A stretch of 20,348 bases of DNA from Kipferlia bialata. Taxonomy: Eukaryota; Fornicata. Of this stretch, positions 9,196-17,456 are shown in pieces (within the stretch, counting starts at the first letter, position 1; every line of letters starts with the position of its first letter). The notes beneath the pieces are model-generated. The model did no database searches and was not told the DNA's origin. It saw only the letters and a list, made by a program, of their open reading frames with translations. The stretch covers positions 1 through 20,348 of the forward strand of contig BDIP01000383.1 of NCBI GenBank assembly GCA_003568945.1. The letters run 5' to 3'. Position numbers and translations under genes: made by a program.

Positions 9196-10005
9196 CTAGA
9201 GGTTAAGGGAGGAACTCTACATACATATATGAGAGGGAAGGCCAGAGCAGATGTGGAGGGAAAGACAGCAGTAGAGAGAGTGAAAAGGAGAGAGAGAGAG
9301 AGAGACAGAGAAAAGTATGAAACAAGGTGGGCAAATCAATATATACACAGAGAGTCATCACAAAATAGCCACAGGGAGTAGGACGTATAATACATGATGA
9401 CACCGATTTAGAGAATCGAGAGAAGAACAGGGAGTGGGAATATAAGTCCTCGTTAACAATATCATGGCTAGAACTCAACACGCTCGTTCATGGAGAGAAA
9501 AATAAGGAGAGGGAGAGGCAAGTCCATACGTACACAAGGATAGTATACACCTGTCACTGACAGTATGTCACACTTCCATACACTCACTACACATATCACC
9601 CGCCTCTGTATACCTAACCAATACTAACTAGTGAGTAAGGCGTGACACTCTCCTTAATCAGCTCCCAAACGAAGCCCATACCACCATACGTGTCGCTATA
9701 TGTATAGTCCACTAAACACCACTCACCCTCCCCTTCCATGGCTTCAGGGCCCTCTCCACAAGACCAGTCTCCTTGGCACTCAACGGCATCCTACACTACT
9801 CAATAGGTCAGTTACTTGGTGTGTGGGTGTGTACAACTCCCCTCTAGCTGAGGTAGAGTGTATGGGGTGGAGGACACTGTAGAAGGCGACACACTACACC
9901 CTTTTCGACCAAAAAACTACATACGGCATGAGGGTGTAGGGTTCCCAAAAACGAAGGTGAGCTCTGAATCGACCTAAAGTGACCTTTTCAGCCAGATAAT
10001 CAGCT
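9196..10005. promoter_or_regulatory. Divergent 5' region of genes B and C
   Basis: The start exon(s) of gene B must lie here on the minus strand but cannot be fixed. One possibility is the ATG at 9679-9677 opening MGFVWELIKESVTPYS, with no donor that fits well. 9238-9258 echoes the start of exon 9123-9195. On the gene C side, a perfect inverted repeat CTACACCCT / AGGGTGTAG (9894-9902 and 9931-9939) and GCTCTGAATC (9961-9970) precede the ATG at 10006. No TATA box stands out against the AT-rich background. Confidence 0.4.
9894..9939 (+). promoter_or_regulatory. 9-bp perfect inverted repeat upstream of gene C
   Basis: CTACACCCT at 9894-9902 pairs with AGGGTGTAG at 9931-9939 across a 28-base spacer, 67-112 bp before the gene C start. 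It could be a paired binding site or a stem-loop; no function is shown. Confidence 0.4.
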
Positions 10006-10770
10006 ATGCGGGCTGCTGTGCTTGTTCTGGCCGTTATTGTGGCCGTGTGTGTGTCTGAGACCGTTAGGGTCCCTCTCTTTGCATTTTCCGGTGCCGAGCT
10101 CGGTGCTGAGTCTGTTTCTGACTTTGTAGCCTCTGAGGGCCAGCGCTACCTGCTTCTGGATGGCGTGTCCCACGAGAGGATCATGCTGAGGTCCTTCTCT
10201 GCCGGCATTCTGTCTGAGGGTGCCCCCTTCCACGCTGTGTCCAGCTACGAGGCTGAGGCCGGTGCCTCCCTCTCTGAGACCCTCTCCCTGTCTGTGACTG
10301 ATGTTGAGGACACAGAGGAGGCATCTGCTATGGGTATGGGCGAGGGTCTGACTGTGGTCAGGTTCAGCCACCCCGTGGTGGGCACAGAGGCAGCAGAGGC
10401 CAGGATGCAGTATGTCAGGTAGGGAGTGTATACACATATATATATGCATCACATGGGTGGGGGGATGGTGCATAGTGTGTATACATGTAGTCTTGAGAGC
10501 TAGGGTGTGTTGATTGTTGGTTATACGCCAGTAGCGTCGCCTGAGCATGTGTATATGGAGTCGGTACCGTTCTATGGTATATCGGTACCGATACCACTTT
10601 ATGGTCGATATCACATCCTATTCCACTATCACCTTTCTATGATACGTGTGCTCTAATACCTTACGCCAGGTCCCTTGTCTGCTCTGGTGCCACTGTCTCT
10701 CTCTCTCTCTGTCTGAATATATCTCTATGTCTCTCACCTCCTTGGTCCTTTGTCTCCTCCGGTGCCACTG

Positions 10771-10801
<31 letters not shown>

Positions 10802-11455
10802 ATATATCTCTATGTCTCTCACCTCCTAGGTCCCTTGTCTCCTCCGGTGCCACTGTGTACTACACCTGTGACACCACCCGTGACACAGTGCCAGTCCCAT
10901 CGGAGAGGTATGGATATGTCTATATATTGCACTGATCTTATATGTATATATTATATTTGCATATACAACACTGACCCCCAGGGTACTGACCGAGGAGCCC
11001 CCCCCCCCCTTCCCCTCTCTGAGTGTTATATATATTCATAACACATCTATATACATATACATCCCCCCCCCCTCCTCTCATAGACATGTATCAAGTGTAT
11101 ATGCTTATAGACCCCCCCCCCCTGACTGTCAGGGTGACCCAGCTGAGGTTCAACAGATACAACGGCAGCTGGCTGGACGTGGTACTCACGGAGGAGAAGG
11201 GGGATGAGGTGAGATAGATATGGTGCAACATCACAGAGGACATTGTATAGCGTCACCGACATGTGCATACACACAATATATATACCCTATACTCCCCCTA
11301 CCCCCCAGGTCCACATGGACGATGAGGATGACTGTGTGTGTATAGTGTTTGTGTATACACTAGTATATGTATACCTCTCCTACTCATACTGATCTCAGGT
11401 CCACATGGACGATGAGGATGACTATGGCAACATGCTCCTCCAGGGGGACTGGTAG
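10006..11455 (+). CDS. Secreted or ER-lumenal protein of unknown function
   Basis: Four exons join in frame: 10006-10418, 10830-10907, 11133-11208, 11399-11455 (TAG), 207 residues. The first ATG opens a classical signal peptide (MRAAVLVLAVIVAVCVSETV, probable cleavage near residue 17). The mature part is rich in Ser, Glu, Ala and Val with little charge clustering until the acidic C-terminus (VHMDDEDDYGNMLLQGDW); no second membrane segment is visible, so the product is probably soluble in the secretory pathway. A single cysteine (YYTCDTT) sits in exon 2. I do not recognise the family; a vague resemblance to EMC10 in the VSS...LSETLSLSV stretch is too weak to use. Exon 3 might instead begin at 10982, but the acceptor at 11133 keeps the frame and resembles coding sequence better. 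Gene structure is well supported except exon 3's 5' alternatives. Confidence 0.78.
10419..10829 (+). repeat. Gene C intron 1 with two acceptor echoes and CT runs
   Basis: The exon 2 start (aggtcccttgtctcctccgg) recurs at about 10668-10700 and 10738-10771, each followed by (CT)n in place of the remaining exon. The second copy has lost the acceptor AG (ttgg), so only the first and the real one could splice. Confidence 0.85.
11209..11398 (+). repeat. Gene C intron 3 with echo of last exon start
   Basis: 11307-11333 repeats the acceptor AG and first 25 bases of exon 4 (from 11397) exactly, 90 bp upstream, and breaks off into a GT run. The echo encodes VHMDDEDD before losing similarity. Confidence 0.85.
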
Positions 11456-11808
11456 AGACACCATTTGCTAGGGGGAGGAGTAGACGCTGATGAGTGCTCC
11501 TAACCCGACAATCCCTACTACCATGTGTCTTCCTGCCTGCGTATGTTCCCGCTGTTGTATTATGTGTTTTGGCTGTCCCTCTGTCTTTCGAGGGTGTTAA
11601 TAGTGTGTTGTTTAGTCTAAGGCAGGAATAGACGTGGGTAGACAGTGTGTGTATGGGTAGAGATGGGGTGATTCGATATATATCATTGACAGAACCCAAA
11701 CCATTATACCCAATCCCACAGTGGTCACTCATCTATTCAGCTCACAATAAAAGGGCTAGAGAGCGACGTATCAGTGGGTGTAACGTATATACCCATACAC
11801 ACATATAT
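11456..11808. other. Convergent intergenic region C/D
   Basis: The 353 bp between the stops of C and D hold no open frame that looks coding. AATAAA occurs at 11746-11751 on the plus strand, but 290 bp past the gene C stop, so its use as a polyadenylation signal is doubtful. No echoes of the coding ends were seen here. Confidence 0.5.
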
Positions 11809-13915
11809 CTATGCCTGCACATGCATGTAGCTGGTGAGTGCCATCCCCCCGTCAGTGATGGACATCAGAGACACACTGTCCGTGTCAGTCATCCGATAGC
11901 TGGACTCAGGCACCTCCACCACTGAGGCATCAGTAGGGATAGTGGCAGAAGGGGGGGCTGTACTGCTATCCCCTGTCATGGGTACATCCCCACACCCAGA
12001 GAGGGCATCAGTGCCCGTAGGTTGGGGTTGCATGGTGGTAGCAGTCACACCACCACTAGCACCACATGTACCAGTGGGGTTGGACCCAGCCAGTGCCATT
12101 GGGAACACAACAGGGGCAGAGGCAGTGGAGGCAGTAGAGGTGTAGGGGGAGGCAGTACCAACAGTACCAGGTGTGGGTGTGGGTGGGGCATGCCCAGCTA
12201 TGCCTATACCCAGTGCCCCACCAACCCCACTAGCACTACCTGTGACACTGGTGCTATCCCCTGTCCTCATGACAGGCTCAGATGCAGTGTGTCTCAGTCT
12301 GAACAGGTTCTCTCTCTCCATCTGTATCTCCCCCCTCAGCCTCATGTGGTAGGGGGACCGGAGTGGACTGGCCAACACCACACCACGCCCCTCCCTCCCC
12401 CTCTCCCTCTCCCGCCGCCTCCTCATCTCAGGTGTGGCCAAGAGTCTAGGGCCCCTGGGCCTCTGTAGCAGGTGGGCCCCCGACCCACTACCCTTGAGTA
12501 CAGAGGGCCGGTGGGTGTCCAGCCTTGTGACAGTGCTACCAGTCGTGGGTGTGCCCTGTATGGGTGCCCCTCCCTCTCCCTCTCCACCCATGGCCAGCAT
12601 ATCTGCAATAGCAGCCAGGGAGGGGGGCAGGCACCTATCACCAGATGCATCAGAGGCACTACTGGATGTGTCACAGGATGCAGGGGTGTCGGTGTGGGTG
12701 GGTGGGGGGAAGAGGCCAGACGGTACATCCCGTCTGATGGGGGTGTGGGTATGGGATCCATCCCTAGACACAGAGACAGAGGCAGAGGGGGAGGCAGTGA
12801 CCCTCTGCCCTATACACCCCTGTAGGGATGGAGGCAAGGGCTGGGGGGTGGCTGTGGACCTTGGGAAGGAGTGCAGATCAGAGTCACCAGTCTGGGGGGT
12901 CAGATGTGCACACATACACACACAGATACAGGGAGTATAGACATACCTTCGGTGGGTACAGTATGCCGTATCTGTTCCTGCTCTCCCTCTCTATGTGCCT
13001 GGGCATGGACTGGGCTATGCCTCTATTGTGGGTGGGGGTCCCATTCACACTGAAGTGGCGCCTGGCCACAGTTCTGGGGGTGGGTATATATACATAGAGA
13101 GTACATACATAGTGAGTATATATACATAGAGAGTAGGAAGGACAAAGCCTGTCGCCTGTCCAGGGCTGAGGATGCGTGAAGAGATACACAGGTCATGTAT
13201 AGCCATGCATACCTTGGACTGGGTCTGGCCCTGACCCTGAGGGGACCTGTGCAGGAGATGAAGCTGGGGTCAAATGTAAAGGGAGCACAGAAGAGGGAGT
13301 ATATACTAAGAGAGAATGTCTGTAATGTGGAGATGGAGCTGGGGTCAGGGGGGCAAGACCAGGGAGGCAGAAGAGGGTGTATAAATCCGTGTGTCTCACT
13401 GTCTGGTTCATTCCAGATAGTGTACTGAAGGGTGTGCAACAGACACAATAGAGTATGGACAGAGATACTAGCACAACACACATGCACATACCTAGCCGGC
13501 TGTCCTGACTGGGCTATCCTGGACAGGACCTTGCCACACTGACAATGAGGGGGAGTAAGATATTACACTGGCAGTGACCAAGATAGGATTGACACTATGA
13601 AGTACAGAGAGGATGCACCATACTCATACCCCTCATCCACTCACATACACACAGATACCACCCTCACTCTCATCCACATGACCCCCCTCCCACCGTATAC
13701 ATACATCCACCTGATACACTCAATCCACCCCCCACCTGACTGCTAATGGACTCTGGTGTAGCCTCGGTCAGGCCATTGGCCAGGAGGAACTGCACCAGGG
13801 CCTCCACGGGCTGTGTGGACACCCCGGGCAGCATAGACGTGACCCCAGTGTGGGAGTGAGGGTAGGCATCACTGGACTCCGGCACACACACGCCACTCTC
13901 GGCACGGTGCGTCAT
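11809..13915 (-). CDS. Unknown 495-residue protein, mostly disordered
   Basis: Exons in gene order: 13736-13915 (ATG at 13915), 13492-13538, 13213-13263, 12947-13073, 11809-12891 (TAG). Donors and acceptors are GT-AG and all phases agree. Residues 38-75 (VEALVQFLLANGLTEATPES and onward) could form a short helical domain. Residues 94-135 include FSVNGTPTHNRGIAQ and an Arg-rich segment ending YGILYPPK. The last exon encodes a 360-residue tail rich in Ser, Thr, Pro and Gly with a basic patch (MRRRRERERGREGRG) and ends in a Ser/Thr-Asp stretch (MTDTDSVSLMSITDGG). No catalytic motif or membrane segment is visible and I do not recognise the family. The tail looks like a flexible, possibly phosphorylated scaffold region; this is inference. 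Its start lies in the shared 5' region with gene E. Confidence 0.8.
13264..13491 (-). repeat. Gene D intron with acceptor echo
   Basis: 13329-13347 repeats the acceptor and start of exon 13213-13263 (18 of 19 bases, GGAGATG-AGCTGGGGTCA on the plus strand), 75 bp from the original. Confidence 0.65.
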
Positions 13916-14463
13916 GGACAGAGCGCTACAGACACAGGCGCACTAATAAAGAAGGCTAGTGAAGGGTACTGGGTCTGTATAAGACGTCGTGTCTTTGCCC
14001 GCACTTTGAGCACAAACAAGAGCAGCACGATGTCGTGAAATCCAATCTTTGCTCTGAATCAGAGTCTGATTTTGCTCTAAACCCTTTTGATAAACCCTAG
14101 ATCAAAAATGTTGTGCTGGCCTAACTCTCCTGTGTCTCTCTCTACCACTCCCTGCTCCCTGTGTGCACTGTATCAGAGCACAGAGACTAGGGACAGTGTC
14201 CCTGCATACTGGGGGAGTGTGTGGTTGCGTCCAGTCCTACCCGTGGCATAGGCCGTGTCAGGCTGTACCCCCATAGCCTATAGCCTCTAGGGCTATATAG
14301 GGTTGTATGGACATGGGATATAGCGACAGAGGCACACCCGTGGCAAGGAGACCAAGGTAGGGGGTAGAGATATATGTACTGTTACACCCCCCCTCCCCCT
14401 CTATATCCCCCCCCCCCCCCCCCCCCCACCGCACACATATATACGCTTATGTTCTCACTTTAG
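13916..14463. promoter_or_regulatory. Divergent 5' region of genes D and E
   Basis: No complete gene is visible. Within 60 bp, upstream of gene D, lie a 13-bp palindrome CTCTGAATCAGAG (14052-14064), a repeated TTTGCTCTRAA (14048 and 14071) and a perfect stem TTTTGAT / ATCAAAA with a 9-nt loop (14085-14107). A second inverted repeat TATAGCC-tctag-GGCTATA is at 14279-14297. The first exon of gene E should lie here: ATG at 14311 opens MDMGYSDRGTPVARRP before a gtaggg donor at 14337, but its phase does not fit the exon at 14464. A C-run (about 14408-14427) precedes that exon's acceptor. Confidence 0.45.
14085..14107. promoter_or_regulatory. Perfect 7-bp stem, 9-nt loop
   Basis: TTTTGAT (14085-14091) and ATCAAAA (14101-14107) flank AAACCCTAG. 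The element is about 170-190 bp upstream of the gene D start in a divergent promoter region. Function unknown. Confidence 0.4.
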
Positions 14464-14778
14464 GAGAAGCACCAGCGTGACACCCTCCAGATGGTTGAGT
14501 CTGCTGTGGAGGCCAGTCTGGGCCCAGTCTGTGAGAGGCTGTCTGCACTGGTCAGTATCAGATATATATATTTTGCAGTGTGCCTAACCCTTATATTAGG
14601 AGAGGGGCATGGCCACACACGAGTCCAGGAGGACAACGTCATCGGCCAACGCTGCTGCTGCGCTGGAGACCATCAAGGTGAGACACCCACATATATGTTT
14701 CTATTGTTATATATATGGGACCATCATATTTATACCCTACTCACCACTAGAGGATGTCAGATCTTCATTGCCTCCAGG

Positions 14779-14814
<36 letters not shown>

Positions 14815-14943
14815 TATATATATATATGTATATGTATACACAATAATATACCCTTCTCACCTCAGGATGGCCAGATCTCCATTGCCTCCAGGATCATGTC
14901 CATCCTGGACAGGGTGGGGGAGTGCGAGCAGGTATTGTATTAT

Positions 14944-14974
<31 letters not shown>

Positions 14975-17330
14975 CGAGAATCTATACAGTGTAGTATTCA
15001 TCCTGGACAGGGTGGGGGAGTGTGAGCAGGTGTTGTGTTATTATATCACCATATACCTATATGTATATAATTATATTAATATATATATGTATATGTATAT
15101 ATCTCTATTGTGACAATATACAGTGCAATATGCATCCTGGACAGGGTGGGGGAGTGTGAGCAGGTATGGTAGTTTATATACAGTCAATGACATATGAGTA
15201 TACATAGTATGGTATGTATAGAGAATATGTAGTGTATTATTATCCTGGACATGGAGGGGGGGTGGGGGGTGAACAGGTAGGACTTCTTTGTGTATAGGTC
15301 TCTATGGTATGTTGTATGTACTTCCCTCATGACCTCATTTGTGTTTACCATGTATGTATTTATATAGTAGTGGTATCTCACCCCATAGGCTCTTTATAAT
15401 TGTTTGTAGTGGTCCCTAACTCCCAGGTCCTTGGTGACATATTGAACCTAGATATACCCTCACCCGTATAGTATGTATATACATAAGAGAGTCTAACCCC
15501 CAGGCCCTGTGTGACAGACTGGCCCAGGTGGAGGGGCTGGTGGACTCGAGGTGGCAGCAGGTATACATTGCATATGTAATGAATATGTTGTTTGTATATA
15601 TAGTATAGGAGATGTACTACTAGGCACCTAATTAGTTTACTATACATACTCGTGTTGGGAGCTGGTGTAGAGGGTTTATATTGTATATGTGTATTATTGT
15701 ATATATAGTGGACTTGAGGTGGTAGCAGGCATTGATGTGCGCAGTATAGAAAATGTATGATATGTTTTCACAATCCCGTACCCCCTCACGGTGCAGACAA
15801 GGGATGCCATATATACATTGTATGGCCCTATATATATGTAATACAACTGCACTAGCCTCTATCATATATATATATATACACTCACCCCCAGACCTTGCAG
15901 ACCAGGGATGCCATATATACATAATATATATATATATACATATTGTAGTATATAGTACTATTATTGTATTCACCCCAGACCCTGCAGACCAGGGATGCCA
16001 TGGCCGAGGAGCAGAGGGTGGCAGCCATGGACAGGGAGGCTAGGTGTGTATAGCAATGATAGGTGCATATATACATGGTAGTATATATCTATATATGCAC
16101 ATATGGATTCCTGTAGGAGCAGAGGGTGGCAGCCATGGACAGAGAGGCTAGGTGTGTATAGGATGTACTAGACAACATATATGTATATAATTATATATGC
16201 TATGTATAAGTACATATGTTCATATGCCCATATAAGAAGACAGTGGGAGCCATGGACAGGCTAGGTACCTATTGTGTTTCCCATAGTGTAGATATATGTA
16301 TGTGTATTTGAGTATATGTATATATATATACATATCTTTTCTGATCTTACATCACAACAGGACCCGTATTTATATGTATCAGTATATGTGAGTACATTGT
16401 TTTGTATATACCTTTCTTCTGCTCCTGACCCCCAGGCGTCCCAGGGTGGACAGGTCCTGTGAGGCTCTTCCCCCCTCGCACTTCCCCCCTGTGAGTGTTG
16501 AGACCTCTGTGCAGACAGGCATAGAGGGAGATGGAGAGGGGGGGTTCACTGATGCATCCACAGGGACTGAGGCAGAGGTGGAGGCTATGCCCGTGATCAC
16601 TGTCGATGCGTGTATGTGCACTGACCCCATGCCTCTCCCTATTGTACCTGTTGTCTCTGTGCATGGACCTGCGCCCTCTCCTGAGGTGCAGGCTGTCCCC
16701 ACCCAGGTGACACCCACAGAGGACGAGGGAGAGAGGGAGAGGGACAGAGAGAGGGAGAGAGAGAGACCCGCTGCCAAGGCACAGCAGAGGGAGACAACTG
16801 CTGTCTCCGCCACTGTATCCAGACCCAAGGGTGGCAAGAGAGGGAGGGAGAGAGAGAGGCCTGCAAGAGAGAGTAGTGCCAAGGCCTACCCTGTGGAGTC
16901 AGAGCAGTCTGCCAGCACCTCCACCAGCAGCAACCTCCTCGAGCCCTTCTCCCCCGTGTCCCCCTCCCCCTTCTCCCTCCCTGCACCTGTCCAGCCCCCT
17001 GTCAAGAGGACTGTCCGCAGTGCACGCAGTGTCCGCAGTGTGAGGCGCAGCAGGACCAGGCCCACTCGCACCTTTGCCCTGGACCCTTTACTCACACCCA
17101 CACCCCCTGGGGCTGATGAGTCACTGGCTGCCAAGGGTGGGTCTCTCTCTCTGTTTGGAGGCAAGGAGAGAGAGAGAGAGTCTCTCTCTGTGTCTGACAT
17201 GGCTAGGGTCAGTGCAATGCACCAGAGAAGGGCCGCCGCATCTGTGCAGGGTGTGCCATCTATACTCGAGGAGAGTGATGATCAGATGCTGGACCTGCTC
17301 TGCTCACCTGACAGGCGGTACGGGTCTTGA
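14464..17330 (+). CDS. Unknown protein, helical N-terminal part and disordered C-terminus (5' end unresolved)
   Basis: Exons: 14464-14550, 14600-14677, 14866-14931, 15504-15560, 15979-16043, 16436-17330 (TGA), 415 residues in one frame. The frame is closed by a stop just before 14464, so either an upstream exon is spliced on or translation starts at the ATG at 14491. The first about 117 residues (EKHQRDTLQMVESAVEASLG, then ILDRVGECEQALCDRLAQVE, then RDAMAEEQRVAAMDREAR) look like continuous amphipathic helix, probably coiled coil. The 298-codon last exon is Pro, Ser, Thr and Glu rich, with Arg-Glu dipeptide runs (EGERERDRERERERP), an Arg/Ser segment (SARSVRSVRRSRTRPTRT) and an acidic end (EESDDQMLDLLCSPD). 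I recognise no family; a coiled-coil scaffold with a flexible tail is inference. It converges on gene F with only 126 bp between stops. Confidence 0.8.
14678..14865 (+). repeat. Gene E intron with acceptor echo
   Basis: 14751-14783 repeats the start of exon 14866-14931 (GAT-GC/TCAGATC, ATTGCCTCCAGGATCAT) 115 bp upstream with AG intact, then runs into (CT)n. Confidence 0.85.
14932..15503 (+). repeat. Gene E intron with a three-fold donor echo array and acceptor echoes
   Basis: The end of exon 14866-14931 (ATCCTGGACAGGGTGGGGGA, then a GAG-CAG end with donor) recurs at about 15000-15034 and 15134-15167 with one change, and at 15242-15280 with several. Acceptor echoes of the next exon (from 15504) are at about 15418-15447 and, faint, at 15384-15400. 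The spacers are TA-rich and unrelated. Confidence 0.88.
15561..15978 (+). repeat. Gene E intron with donor echo and two acceptor echoes
   Basis: 15707-15733 repeats the end of exon 15504-15560 (gtggact-gaggtgg-agcagg). 15783-15812 and 15884-15917 repeat the start of exon 15979-16043 (CTGCAGACCAGGGATGCCAT); both break off at the same base into TATATACAT. Confidence 0.85.
16044..16435 (+). repeat. Gene E intron with two donor echoes
   Basis: The end of exon 15979-16043 (GAGCAGAGGGTGGCAGCCAT and onward) recurs at 16117-16156 with one change and both an AG before and a GT after it, and shortened at 16236-16270. The first copy is 35 nt between its own splice sites, so its inclusion would shift the frame. 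Confidence 0.85.
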
Positions 17331-17456
17331 AGGGGGTAGGAATAGATAGAGAATAGATATTATATTATGTCAGGAGTCTGTAAATCAGATACAAGTCACA
17401 ACTCCTATATTGAATATATATTGCTTGTCACCCCAAGAAGTGTGTTCACACTCCTC

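Noticed and set aside
8873-9381. Ser-Leu-rich open frames on the plus strand
   Set aside because: They are translations of (CT)n runs antisense to gene B exon copies.
10982-11040. Alternative exon 3 of gene C beginning at 10982
   Set aside because: It reads RVLTEEPPPPFPSL and could be an echo of the exon at 11133; it has no good donor.
11746-11751. AATAAA polyadenylation signal of gene C
   Set aside because: It is about 290 bp past the stop, and AATAAA is expected by chance in this sequence; signals of this lineage are not known to me.
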